Shown: positions 1 to 11,040 of the stretch, one piece after another | How the letters are laid out: every line of letters begins with the position of its first letter | How positions within the stretch are numbered: the first letter of the stretch is position 1 | Assembly: GCF_001704415.2 (NCBI RefSeq) | Contig: NC_030808.1 | Location: forward strand, 138,151,089-138,215,088 | Origin: Capra hircus | Taxonomy: Eukaryota; Chordata; Mammalia; Artiodactyla; Bovidae | Direction: 5' to 3' | DNA length: 64,000 nucleotides | Notes under the pieces: model-generated | The model's input: the letters and a program-made list of their open reading frames with translations, nothing else | Database searches by the model: none | What the model was told of the DNA's origin: nothing | Made by a program: the position numbers and the translations under genes

Positions 1-375
1 TCCTGCTTGCACCCAACCCTGCACATGCACGTGTATTTACCCAATACCTGCTTTAGGCTCCTTCCCAGACATTCCCTCCTATGTCCCTCCTGTGTACTCC
101 TGTCCTGCATCTCCCTAGCCCCGTGACTGTGAGGCTCCCCTCCGATGTACCACATTGTACACAGAACTTCCCACAGCTCAGCACCTATACTCTATCATCT
201 AAGCGCCTTTTTACTTCTCTGAAGCCCCTCACCATCCTGTGAGGTATTCTAAAGATCTGTCTTATATATCATAGCTCTGGTGCCCTGAACACTGTCCAGA
301 ATATCATGTGCTTGTTGAATAATTTGATAAATAAATCAGCAGGTCATAGACAGTCCAAGAGTATATCTTAACTAC
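1..375 (+). other. gene-free; possible L2 3'-end remnant
   Basis: No gene is seen. The text at about 285-345 (cactgtccag...gtgcttgttgaataatttgataaataaat) resembles the 3' end of L2. The identification is weak. Confidence 0.3.
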
Positions 376-389
376 TAAACTTAGAGGAG

Positions 390-567
390 GGACTTCCTTG
401 GTAGTTGAGTGGTTAAGAATCCACCTTCCAATATATAGAACACAGGTTCAGTCACTGGTCAGGGAACTAAGATCCCGCATGTTGCGTGGCAACTAAGCCT
501 ATGAGCCACAACTAGAGAAGACTGTGTGCTGCAGCGAAGACATAGCACAGCCAAAATAAATAAACAA
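390..567 (+). mobile_element. CHR-type tRNA-derived SINE
   Basis: Opens with gacttccttggtagttgagtggttaagaatcc and ends in an AAAATAAATAAAC tail, typical of the artiodactyl tRNA-Glu-like CHR family. It is flanked by a 14-bp target-site duplication, taaactt(a/g)gaggag, at 376-389 and 568-581 with one mismatch. Confidence 0.85.
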
Positions 568-607
568 TAAACTTGGAGGAGACTCAGGCCAACCTTGAGA
601 AGGGGCA

Positions 608-806
608 AGAGGCAGGGTAGCTCCGTGGTAAGAGCTCGGGACCCAGTGTTAGGTAGACTTGGGTTCAGATATCAGTTCTGCCACCCCATAGTGTAACCAT
701 ATGGATATTCCAAAACATCCCTGTGCCTCAGTCTCTCCCTCTGTTACATGGAGATGGTGACATCTATCTCACTGGGTGGTTTCAAGGAGTAAAGGAGATC
801 CCCTGC
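608..806 (+). mobile_element. MIR SINE
   Basis: Contains the MIR hallmarks in order: ctccgtggtaagagctcggg, gacttgggttcagatatcagttctgcc, and cctcagtctctccctctgttacatggagatg. Divergence is high, as expected for this pre-eutherian family. Confidence 0.8.
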
Positions 807-856
807 ATAACTTGAGGTCCAAATGTTAACTACAATTAAGCAAAATAATATCATAG

Positions 857-1634
857 TGAAAGGCTGTTGCTGAACCATGAAAAGACGCTGGGATTTTTGG
901 CCTCCGGAGGAGAAGAATTCAATCTGGGGCCAGAGATGAGGCTTGATCACTCGGAGCTTTTGTGTAATAAAGTTTTATTAAAGTGTAAAGGAGATAGGGA
1001 AAGCTTCTGACATAGGCATCAGAAGGGGGCAGAAAGAGTACCCCCCTGCTAGCCTTCAGCTGGATGTTATAGTCACTAGCAGTTTGTTAATGAAAGAAAG
1101 GAATGTCATAAAACTCAGAATGGCAGCAGGCCCCTCATTCATAAAATGTATCTTGGGATAATCTTGGTGCCAGACGAGTCATCCCAAGCCATAAAATGAT
1201 TGACTTGAATCTTGTAGAAGGGCAGATTACCATACAAATAGTTTCATTTACATAGATTAGGGGAATAATGTCTAAGTATAACACAATGGTTTGTCAAGTA
1301 AGTTCTGAGCCATTAGGCAGAACCGACTTGAAGACAGAGTCTGGGGTAAATGCATAGTACATTAATATAGCTTAAGACAAACATTTCCATAAGAAAGATG
1401 CATTGGTTGACTCGAGGTTTGAGAATAGTTAACTTCAAGTGGAACCAGGTGTCATTATGGCAACACAGTATTTTAAGAGAAACCTCCTTTTTAAATTTGT
1501 ATAGAGAAGGGAAAAAATATATATCACTAGTTTGTTTTCTCCTGCCACTTAAGAGAGAAATAAAAAATGTCTAACACTTGCAGCCTATTTCCTCCGTTTG
1601 GAGACCCCTGGCCTTCCTGCCTGTTACCCTCTCA
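857..1634 (-). mobile_element. solo LTR of a ruminant endogenous retrovirus (BTLTR1-like)
   Basis: On the minus strand it begins TGAGAGGGTAACAGGCAGG and ends GCAACAGCCTTTCA, giving TG...CA ends over 778 bp. It has the AATAAAACTTTATTACACAAAAGC poly(A)/R-like block (959-982). It shares long similarity with the element at 3600-4236. Flanks catag/ttagt hint at a decayed short duplication. No gag, pol or env is adjacent, so it is a solo LTR. Confidence 0.72.
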
Positions 1635-2444
1635 TTAGTCCTTAAGAGAAAAGGCAACTACACCAATAGAAGTCAGTTAAATAAATGTCTCTGGTATCAC
1701 CAAAATGAGGTAGCCGGTTCAAAGTCAAGTAGGTGCATAGCAGTCCAGCCTTTCCCTCTGACCAGTTTGTGCCTGAAAACCCATCTCAACCAACTTCTTA
1801 CCTGAAAATCTCTGGGCCAGGACCTGCTCCCCCGGAAACTGGACCCACAACATTAAGTCCAAACACCCATCTCTTGAAGCACCAGTCCCTCCAGTGCCCC
1901 TATACTCATGTGCCACTGGGCAAGCGGCCAGTTCAGCACCACTGTCCCCTCTGAAGCCAAAACAATGGGGCAGCTGAGTAGCCTGGATCAGAAGACTAAA
2001 CAAATTCCCACTGCCCTTATGAATCTGAAATGCTGATCATATTTCAGGGCAAGTAGCTTTTGGGAAAGAGGCCCTGAGTTTATTGAATTTCTTATTGAAA
2101 TTTCCTTATTGAAAGGAAAAAGGATTTTTAGAGTGAAAATCTGGGAGAGCAGGACCCAGACAACTGAGCTTAGTTTTGATAAAATGCAAGCTCCTATAGG
2201 GAGGACTTCTGTCTGCAGTGTTCGCCTCTATAGCATCTGGCTTATGGGAGGTGCTCAGTCGGTATCTAGTCAATGAATACAGAGTTTGACAGGGCAGGGA
2301 AGGAGGCAAAGCTAAAAAGAAAATTAAAACCTGCAACTTAATTCAAGTCCTAGAGAAAGATTGAGACAGTGGAGCTCGGCGGGTCCAATACTGAGCTGTT
2401 TCCTTGCCTGTGAAATGGGATTCATAGTTAATACAGTGACTCTG

Positions 2445-2650
2445 TGAAGGGAAGTCGCTCAGTCGTGTCTGACTCTTTGCGACCCCATAGACTGCAGCCT
2501 GCCAGGCTCCTCTGTCCATGGGATTTTCCAGGCAATAGTACTGGAGTGGATTGCCATTTCCTTCTCCAGGGAATCTTCCCAACCCAGGCCTCGAACCCGG
2601 GTCTCCCGCGTTGTAGACAGAGGCTTTACCGTCTGACCCACCAGGGAAGT
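2445..2650 (-). mobile_element. Bov-tA SINE with perfect 11-bp TSD
   Basis: Plus-strand text gctcagtcgtgtctgactctttgcgacccc...ccatttccttctcc...gtctgacccaccagggaag is a complete Bov-tA (tRNA-Glu head plus Bov-A body) in reverse. The duplication cagtgactctg is present at 2434-2444 and 2651-2661. Confidence 0.93.
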
Positions 2651-2734
2651 CAGTGACTCTGAGATGAAGTAAAATTTCAATTAAGTGCTTGTATATAGTA
2701 GACACAATTCCCTGTTCATAAGTGGACACACTGG

Positions 2735-2767
<33 letters not shown>
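2735..2767. repeat. (CA)n microsatellite
   Basis: About 16 uninterrupted CA units followed by a diverged tail. Confidence 0.97.
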
Positions 2768-2769
<2 letters not shown>

Positions 2770-3599
2770 CGTACATACTCACACCATCTCCAGAGACTCG
2801 AGGGTGACTGTTTTAATTCTGTATTTCCAGAGGAAGGAGGGTGGTGCTTTGTTCATTACAACATATTGGCATTAAGGATGGTGAGAATCAGTGCAAAATG
2901 TTCTGGCCAAGTAGAGCCTGTGAAATAAACTCGAAAGGCTATGCCAGCTCATTAATTTGAATCCTAACCATATTACTGATTTTATAGTCACTTAAGCAAA
3001 TAAATGGTTCGAGACATACTTTGGAGAACAACCTAATTTGTGAGAAATTTTCTTAAATTGGCCATTTGAGATGTTGCCACTGAGGCTTGACTACTCTGCT
3101 CTGACTTAGAGCAAAATGCTTGTTCCAGACAAAGGACAGGTCATTTGACTCTTTCCGCTCATGCATTCTAAACAAGGAAAGCTAGGAAACAAGATTAGCT
3201 GCAGCCTCTAGTTTTCACAGTAAATAAACTACAAAACCCATTTCTGACTCCAGTCTCTAATTGAATATGGGACAGAATTGGGGAAGCTGCCAGAGAGCCA
3301 ATGGTTTTACATAAATTCTTCAATTACAAGGAATTGTTTGAAATCAGGCAGAACAATACAAGTTTCCTTTGTATCCCCTTTCCACTTCGACTGACAAATA
3401 ATTATATACTTATTCAGGGATAATGTTCTGTCTCCCATGGTACAATTACTGGTTGTTAGGACATTTGTGATTTCCTTTCCTCCCTCATTGAATAGCAGTC
3501 ATGAGATGTGAATAGAACTGACCCTCACTTAAGCCTATTCACCTAGGCAGTCACTGAGGCCTCCAAGCCAAAGTTCCTGGTTCACCTGATAGCTCACGG
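2768..3599. other. no gene or repeat recognised
   Basis: Mixed-composition sequence between the CA repeat and the second LTR. No long open frame and no known repeat text was recognised. Confidence 0.5.
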
Positions 3600-4236
3600 T
3601 GAACGGTGTTGGATTATTGATCTCTGAAGAAGAAGATTTAGCTTTGGGACCAGGGGCCAGGCTTGATCACTCAAGAGCTTTTGTGTAGCAGATTTTTGTT
3701 AAAATGTAAAAAGGGACCAAAAAACCTTCTGACATAGACATCAGAAGGTGGATAGAGAGTGCCCCCATGCTAGTTTTAGCAAGCTGTTTTATGTCTGTTA
3801 GAAAGTTATTAATCAGATAAGAGAGACACCTCAAGGCTGACGGAGTTTCCCCAGGCTCCTCTCCCACAATATGCATTTTTGAGACAGGATGGCACGAGGT
3901 GTGTCATCACATAAAACAATTGATATGAATACTGGTTTGTTGAGCTATTATTAGCCCAAGGTTTGAGAAAAGAAAAAAAAAAGTTAGTCTTAGGTGGAAC
4001 CATTTTGAAGAAAGGCAAATTCCAAAGCAAAGACATAGTTTCATTAACATAGCTTAAGAAAAACATTTCCATAGAGAAATCTCCTTTTAATTTTGTATGG
4101 AGAAGGAAAAAAAAAAAACACCTGACACTTGTAGTTTGTTTCCTTCTGCTGCTTAAGGGAGAGATAAAAATGTCTGATGCTTGCAGCCTATTTCCTCCTT
4201 TTGGAGACCCTGGCCTTCCTGCCTGTTATCCTCTCA
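3600..4236 (-). mobile_element. second, more diverged LTR of the same family
   Basis: It shares with 857-1634 the blocks ggccaggcttgatcactc..gagcttttgtgta, cttctgacatag.catcagaagg, and the terminal ggccttcctgcctgtta.cctctca. It is shorter by internal deletions (for example around 3810-3960) and its U5-like end differs. The duplication was not identified. Same orientation as the first copy, 1.97 kb apart. Confidence 0.68.
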
Positions 4237-4448
4237 ATCCTTTGACCACAGGGCTTGGGTAGGGCTGATCATTCATGGCAAAGCTCAGAACTCTTGCTTT
4301 GGATACAAATAAGGGGAACCAACCTTGAGATGCCGCCCTCACTAGAGTAGTACAGTGTAGAGAGAGACAGAGAATAAAACTAAGTCACTGAGACTTTGGA
4401 TCAACTATTCCTGAAATCTATATACTTCTCAGATTTCCAGATATATGA

Positions 4449-4719
4449 GCTGCCACTGCTGCTAGGTCGCTTCAGTCGTGTCCAACTCTGTGTGACCCCA
4501 TAGACAGCAGCCCACTAGGCTTCTCTGTCCCTGGGATTCTCCAGGCAAGAATACTGGAGTGGGTTGCCATTTCCTTCTCCAATGCATGGAAGTGAAAAGT
4601 GAAAGGGAAGTCGCTCAGTCATGCCCGACTCTTAGCGACCCCATGGACTGCAGCTTACCAGGCTCCTCTGTCCATGGGATTTTCCAGGCAAGAGTACTGG
4701 AGTGGGATGCCATTGCCTT
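4449..4719 (-). mobile_element. Bov-A2 dimeric SINE
   Basis: Reverse Bov-A2: ctgccactgctgctaggtcgcttcagtcgtg opens the right monomer, the linker aatgcatggaagtgaaaagtgaaa follows at about 4581, then the left monomer ends ggatgccattgcctt. Both monomers are complete. Confidence 0.93.
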
Positions 4720-6127
4720 ATGGTTTAAATTGGAGCTTCTGTTACAACCCAAAATTTCATAAATAATAGATGCCCATCAGCAGATGAAAATGTATATGCA
4801 TTTCCAAAACTATATTTGACTTCCTGCATTTCATCCCAGCCCCAAATTCCTTGGAGTGCATAATCAAGGTAGACAATTTTACTTATGCCAAATGATTTTT
4901 CTTCACATCTGAAATAGACTATGTACCCTAATTTTGCAGCTTGTTTGTAAGTAAGCACTGCACATTCTGACTGCCTCTGATTAGTAAAAGCTCAGAAAGT
5001 CATTAAAAACCTGAATTAGATCTGGAAACTGCCTGGTTGGTTCAGCATCAATGAGGCAATCAGTCAGGCAAAGCACCTTAACATCCATTACCCAATGAGT
5101 GGGTCAGCAGAAACACAGGAGGTGCCCACAGCCTCTGTGAGCCAGCCTCAAAAGGCTTCTCATCTTTGCTGTTGGATGAAGTTTGGATGAAGTTTAGCAG
5201 CAGATTTACCTGCCCTTTTCTACCTGTCCGTCTTGCTTGGTTTCACGTGATTAGTAAGCAGCGTTAGTTATAATCTCCCTGAGTTAAAGCTATGAAGTAG
5301 CTTTGCTTCTTCTCATAAGAAACTCAGTCAGAATCACTCAGGTGCCCAGATATGAATAAATATAAATATGAAGGCAGGAACAAGTGGATAATTCTAGTAA
5401 CTTTTAAAAGCCTGTTCTTACAAGGCCCAGAATGTTCTAGCTGGAAAGGATAAGATGGCAGACCACAAGCTGAGCTAGGAGGTTTTCAGGCATATCAAAT
5501 CATACCTAAAAATCTATCATTCCGCTTCATTTATCTGTTAAAATGTATGGAAGTCATATTTTCCATAAATAACTTAGATCTTAGTGTAATTATGATTACC
5601 TATAATGAGTGCACTTGGAGACCTATCCTGCAGTCTGAAAAATTGCCACCCAGCTGTCATACTGCAGACCTGAAACAATGATTTGTGAGCTTAATTCCCT
5701 GAAAGTAATATTATGAGACTGGAGCAATATGACCTCTCAGCTCACCAGTGTTTGTTGTCTTTAAAAGTTCCATGCAGCTAGTACACAAAGAGGTTTGTTC
5801 TGATACTGGACACTGTTTTCTAAAAAAAAAATTCTTTGCTTTTTGAAGAGCATAAAGCCCTTCATATCACTTGATAGGGGGAAGAGAATCTGAGGCATAT
5901 CCCCAGGGACCACTAAAACCTTATCACATAACAATCAGTAAGGCTGGTCTTGAGTTCCAAATCTCAGTGTAATACTAGGTTCGCTCATCTCGAGAGTTCC
6001 TATATTTTAAGACTAGCAAGTGTGATATTGCCATGGTAATAAGTTGCTAGGATACTTCCCAGCAGCCATCTAAGCCGACTTTGTTAAACTGTATCACATA
6101 GATTAAGAACTAAGATATGGTTTTATG
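4720..6127. other. gene-free, repeat-poor
   Basis: No coding potential is supported. The sequence is AT-rich with no clear repeat family. Confidence 0.5.
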
Positions 6128-6328
6128 AGGCTTCCCTGGTAGTTCAGGCAGTAAAGAATCTGCCTGCAATGCAGGAGACCCAGGTTCAATCCCTGGGTCA
6201 GGAAGACTCCCTAGAGAAGGGAATGACAACCCACTCCAGTATTCTTGCCTGGAGAAATTCATGCACAGAGCCTGGTGGACTACACTCCATGGGGTCACAA
6301 AGAGTTGGACATGACTGAGAGACTAACC
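6128..6328 (+). mobile_element. Bov-tA SINE
   Basis: Starts gaggcttccctggtagttcaggcagtaaagaatctgcc and ends ggacatgactgagagactaac. Confidence 0.92.
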
Positions 6329-6396
6329 AGGCTCCTCCGTCCATGGGATTTTCCAGGCAAGAGTATTGGAGTGGGGTGCCATTGCCTTCTCCAACA
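6329..6396 (-). mobile_element. Bov-A monomer fragment
   Basis: ccaggctcctccgtccatgggattttccaggcaag..gccattgccttctcca abuts the preceding SINE in the opposite direction, forming an inverted pair. Confidence 0.85.
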
Positions 6397-6843
6397 GACA
6401 CACAAAGGGACTTAAATATTCCTAAAACTTCTGCAGAGCGTCCTACTCTTTTGAATAATTTTTCATCTTGAGGTCATGGGTGTTCCTGTTTTTCTACAAA
6501 ACATCAATCTCCGTGCATCAAGAGCAATGTTTCTGAAGAGTTCTCCACCTAAGTCTCTGGGATTTCCTCCCAGGCTGCTGACATTTATCCCACACCTTTT
6601 CAAGCCACATGTAGCAGGTGACAACCATATCAAGGCCACTGCCTGACATCAGTTGTAAGACCCATCCTGACTTCAGAGAGTTTAATGTAAGTCTTAGAAT
6701 AACGGAAGCAAGGGGAAGTCAGACTTCTGTCCTCTGCAGACAATCACTGCTGCAAAACTCCCCAGGGAACAGTCCAGGAACTGAACTTGTCTCAGCCTTT
6801 TGACATGGCACCACCCCGTGTGCCTCTCTGGAGATGTCAAAGC

Positions 6844-7224
6844 CAGTGGCCCCCAATCATTTTGGCACCAGGGGCTGGTTTCATGGAAGACAATTTTTCC
6901 ATGGATCAGGGTGAAGGTGAGGAGATAGCTTTAGGATGATTCAAGAGCATTACACTTATTGTGTGCTTTATTTCTAATATTACAATAATAAAATAAACAT
7001 ATTAATACAACTCACCATAATGCAGAATAAGGGGGAGTCATGAGCTTGTTTTCCAGCAACTAGACTGTCACATCTGGGGGCGATGGGAGAATGGTGAGGA
7101 GGGGCTGTAAAAACAGATGAATCTTGGCTCACTGACCCCCTGCTCACTTCCTGCTGTGCAGCCCAGCTCCTAACAGGCCACAAAACAGTACCGCGGTCTG
7201 TGGCCTGGGGGTTGGGGACCCCTG
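6844..7224 (+). mobile_element. MER1-like hAT-Charlie MITE
   Basis: It runs from CAGTGGCCCCCAATCATTTTGGCACCAGGG to the matching terminus GTTGGGGACCCCTG, with internal tggtttcatggaagacaatttttcc and gctgtgcagcccagctcctaacaggcc. The 8-bp flanks gtcaaagc and gcctaagc are a decayed hAT duplication (6 of 8 match). Non-autonomous; no transposase frame. Confidence 0.82.
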
Positions 7225-7232
7225 GCCTAAGC

Positions 7233-8017
7233 TGTGACTAGCTTTTCCTGGCAGCCTCATTCCTATCATGCCCACCCCAGAGGGAGAAGAATGAGCTTCA
7301 GAACTGGCACCATAGCCGTTGGTGCCAGAGTTCCCAGAGTTCTGGGATCAAGAACTCTGATTTCAATCCTGTCAAATTCACACTTGTATCCCTCTGAAGA
7401 ATTCCTGGAGCTGCATGCTGAGTAGGGTAGGCCTACAAGGAGAGTTCTCACACCCAATATCCTCTTTTTATAATCAATATTTCTAGATACCGAAGATGGC
7501 TGCAAAGCTACCTGCCCCACATGATCTTCTAGAGATTGGTTGCTCTCTTATCCAGAGATGGAGTCAGCCTCCCCACCACTCAGATCTATGGGAGTTTTGT
7601 CTTATTTGTGACAAGTAGAACATGGCAGAAATGAAGCTGACTTTTGAAGCTAATTCAGACAAGGCTGTGTGACTTCCATTTGGCTTGCTGGAGCCCTGAT
7701 GGCCAGGTAAGCAATCCGACCACCCTGAGGTGACCACAGAGGAGCCCAAGACAGTCACCATAAAAAATAGCCTGAGACTGTGTGGGGAGAGAGAGGCCTG
7801 GCCAGCTCCCAGCTGCTCAAATACAGACTGGGATTGACTCCAGCCATGAAAGACAAAGCAACTGCTCTTCCTCTAAGCCACTGCATTTGGGGATGATTTG
7901 TTACACGACTGTAGCAAATGGAACTACCCTTTGGGAATGGCATGTCATTGCCACAGGGGAGTGACTGGCCTAGAGCCATTAAAGCCTTCACATGACCACC
8001 ATAGTTGCCAACTATGG
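7233..8017. other. no gene or repeat recognised
   Basis: Open frames here are short and overlap on both strands; none looks like a known protein. Confidence 0.45.
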
Positions 8018-8490
8018 TGCCAAAGGTCTGTCTAGTCAAAGCTATGGTTTTTCCAGGAGTCATGTTTGGATGTGAGAGTTGGACGATAAATAAAGCTGAG
8101 CACTGAAGAATTGATGCTTTTGAACTGCGGTATTGGAGAAGACTCTTGAGAGTCCCTTGAACTGCAAGGAGATCAAACCAGTCCATCCTAAAGGAACTCA
8201 GTCCTGAATATTCATTGGAAAGACTGATGCTGAAGCTGAAACTCCAATAATTTGGCCACCTGATGCAAAGAACTGACTCATTGGAAAAGACCCTGATGCT
8301 CGGAAAGATTGAAGGTGGGAGAAGGAGACGAGAGAGGATCAGATGGCTGGATGGCATCACCGACTCAATGGACATGAGTTTGAACAAGCTCCAGGAGTTG
8401 ATGATGGACAGGGAAGCCTGGCGTGCTGTGGTTCATGGGGTCGCAAAGAATCAGACACAACTGAGCGGCCGAACTGAGCTGAACTGAACT
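8018..8490 (+). mobile_element. BovB (RTE) LINE, 3' end
   Basis: Reads ..gtctagtcaaagctatggtttttcc, ..gagagttggacgataaataaagctgagcactgaag, ..gatggctggatggcatcaccgactcaatgg, and terminates in the BovB tail gagctgaactgaactg. The remaining ORF2 C-terminus is interrupted. Confidence 0.93.
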
Positions 8491-8617
8491 GCTGCTGCTG
8501 CTGCTAAATCACTTCGGTCGTGTCCGACTCTGTGTGACCCCAGAGATGGCAGCCTACCAGGCTCTTCTGTCCCTGGGATTCTCCAGGCAAGAACACTGGA
8601 GTGGGTTGCCATTTCCT
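8491..8617 (-). mobile_element. Bov-A monomer
   Basis: gctgctgctgctgctaaatcacttcggtcgtgtccgactctgtgtgacc...gggttgccatttcct abuts the BovB tail. Confidence 0.88.
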
Positions 8618-9318
8618 AATTACCACCAAGAACAGTGACATCAGGGAAAGACTGGAATTCAGTGACCACTATTTTCAGCTGCTTCCTGCTCACAGAGCTT
8701 AAGTGACTCTCTCCATCCCTTCTTCTCCTCAACACTCCTAAGTCCCAGGATGGAAAATGTAGATCACTTGTCATCTATTGCATAAAAAGGGAATAATTTG
8801 AGCTAGCTCTAGAAGCTTAAAAAGGTCAAATGGATGACAGCTCATTCCCTATGTAATTAAACCCTGGCCTTCACTTTGGGCTCCACTATCCTGGGATTGG
8901 GGGCTGCAGGGGGTATGAGGTGGTGACAGGCCCTGCCTGGCTTCCACCACTAAAACAGCATGAGTGTCCAGACAGCGACACAAGGCAGGACCAGGCCTTT
9001 TGGGATCTGAATCTTATGCAACTTGGGGAATGTTCTTTAGGTGAAAAAAGAAACCAAAATTATAAAAAGGAAACCAAAGGAGATATTGATATAGGATGTA
9101 AAAGCACAACCAACTATAACTTTAAAAAGCTAAGAAATATCACAAACATGACAAAATCCAGGAAAAAAAATTATGAGTTAATTACCTGACATACTTTTAT
9201 AGTATTCTTTCCTACTTATAGGAGGGTGGATATCCCTCTATTCCATTTCATACTATCATTTTCTACACAGTGTAAGGTAGATTCACCTAGTCCAGAAGAT
9301 CAGGACTAGAGACTGCTT
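8618..9318. other. gene-free interval
   Basis: No repeat was recognised except A-rich sequence at 9040-9180. Confidence 0.45.
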
Positions 9319-9857
9319 CCATTCAGTTCAGTTCAGTTCAGTCACTCAGTTGTGTCTGACTCTTTGCGACCCCATGAATTGCAGCATGCCAGGCCTCCCT
9401 GTCCATCACCAGCTCCTGGAGTTCACTCAGACTCGCGTCCATCGAGTCCGTGATGCCATCCAGCCATCTCATCCTCTGTCGTCCCCTTCTCCTCCTGCCC
9501 CCAATACCTCCCAGCATCAGAGTCTTTTCCAATGAGTCAACTCTTCTCATGAGGTGGCCAAAGTACTGGAGTTTCAGCTTTAACATCATTCCTTCCAAAG
9601 AAATCCCAGGGCTGATCTCCTTCAGAATGGATTGGTTGGATCTCCTTGCAGTCCAAGGGACTCTCAAGAGTCCTCTCCAACACCGCAGTTCAAAAGCATC
9701 AATTCTTCGGCGCTCAGCCTTCTTCCACAGTCCAACTCTCACATCCATACATGGAAAAACCATAGCCTTGACTAGACAGAGCTTAGTTGGCAAAGTAATG
9801 TCTCTGCTTTTGAATATGCTATCTAGGTTGGTCATAACTTTTCTTCCATTAGGAAGT
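9319..9857 (-). mobile_element. BovB LINE, 3' fragment
   Basis: Begins with the reversed tail (ttcagttcagttcagttcagtcactcag) and runs to ggttggtcataacttttcttccatt. On the minus strand the ORF2 C-terminus reads RSNQSILKEISPG and DGITDSMDASLSELQ. The open stretch carries substitutions and has no upstream RT domain. Confidence 0.95.
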
Positions 9858-10059
9858 GACATTAAAAATAAGAAAGGATTGGAGTTGGTGAGGCAACATG
9901 TGGAGGTGGGAGGTGAGGCTGGGGCAGGGGTGGAGGGGCGGGAAGGGGCATGGCCGGGGGATGGGAGTGAGTGTCCCACGGCAAGAAGCCTGAGGTGGAA
10001 ATGGCTTTCTCAGCTCTGGTAGGTCAGAGGATGAGAAATGAGAGAGGAGGTGATCAAAA

Positions 10060-10200
10060 TGCAGGGGAAATACCTCCATGGAACATTATGCAGCCATTAA
10101 ACGGGATTCTGTGGGATCTACACAGCAACATGGAGCAAAGCCTTGGCGGAAAATCACAGGCATGAATTTCTACACGAAAGTATAGCCATGTGAAGAATTA
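10060..10200 (+). mobile_element. L1 3'-region scrap
   Basis: ggaacattatgcagccattaaacgggattctgtgggatctacacagcaacatgga resembles the L1 3' end text (ttactcagccattaaaaag...). Short and diverged. Confidence 0.45.
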
Positions 10201-10639
10201 TGGAATCTCACCAACAAGGTTCCTAGTGGAACAAAGAGTAAGTTTGAGTCCTTAGTCCTTTTTCCCACCTGTGGGTGGCGTGGACTGATTGTGCTGCACA
10301 GCATCGCGGCCCCCTCCCCCAGCCACTGGGAAGGCCAAGGAGCCAGGCCGGCGATCAGGGGCACAGTCCAGGTGCCGCCACGGAGGGGCCAGGTGAGCAC
10401 GTGACTTTCTCATTTGGGGCTGAAGAACTTCCTCCCGCTCAGCTCAGCAAGCGGACCAAGCATTCTTTCTGGGATGGGTCCTGTGCCTGCTCTCAATCCT
10501 TTCTTTGTTCCTTTAGACTTATTTGGGTCCCATTTCAGTAAACTCACAAGAAAAAAGTTTTGCTCTTACTACTTTAACTGGTCACTTTATAAGCAAAATA
10601 CATACACATTGTAGAAGGTCCAGGCAACATGAAAACCCA

Positions 10640-10890
10640 TAAAGAAGGAAGGTTCAGAGGGTTGCTCTCTGTCATTTATTCCAGTTTTATCACGTTGTGC
10701 TCAGAGAACGTGATGTGTACTTGGGCATTTCAGAGGTGGTGCAGACTGGAGAGGATTTACTGAGGTTTTCTAAGGCCCAATCAATGAGTAATTTTGTAAA
10801 TGTTTAAAGGTAGATTCTCTCTTTCAGTCAACAGAGTTCAGGATTTCTCTCTTAGGCAAAGTATATTATTCTGTTGGACTTTGTGCCAAA
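10640..10890 (-). mobile_element. ancient L1 fragment
   Basis: gtcatttattccagttttatcacgttgtgctcagagaacgtgatgtgtacttggg matches reversed L1 ORF2 text (…cattgtggtcagagaac…). Confidence 0.5.
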
Positions 10891-11040
10891 GTTTTTTATC
10901 TGGAATATGGAGATAACATAACAGTGTCTCTATCTGATGTGGCTGGGCTAAGTTACATATGTTAATACATGAAAAGAGCTGAGAATACTGTCCGCAACAC
11001 AGTAAGTGCTTACACAGTAAGCATGCTTAATTGTGGCCAT
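10891..11040 (+). mobile_element. MIR SINE 3' half
   Basis: tatctggaatatggagataacataacagtgtctc...acatgaaaagagctgagaatactgtccgcaacacagtaagtgct follows the MIR 3' consensus. Confidence 0.65.

Noticed and set aside
2343..2768. 141-codon frame starting MCVCVCVC
   Set aside because: It is a translation of the CA microsatellite and a Bov-tA.
7755..8387. 210-codon minus-strand open frame
   Set aside because: Most of it is the antisense of a BovB 3' end.
9338..10022. Overlapping open frames of about 200 codons on both strands
   Set aside because: The minus frame is BovB ORF2 C-terminus fused to flanking sequence; the plus frame is its shadow.
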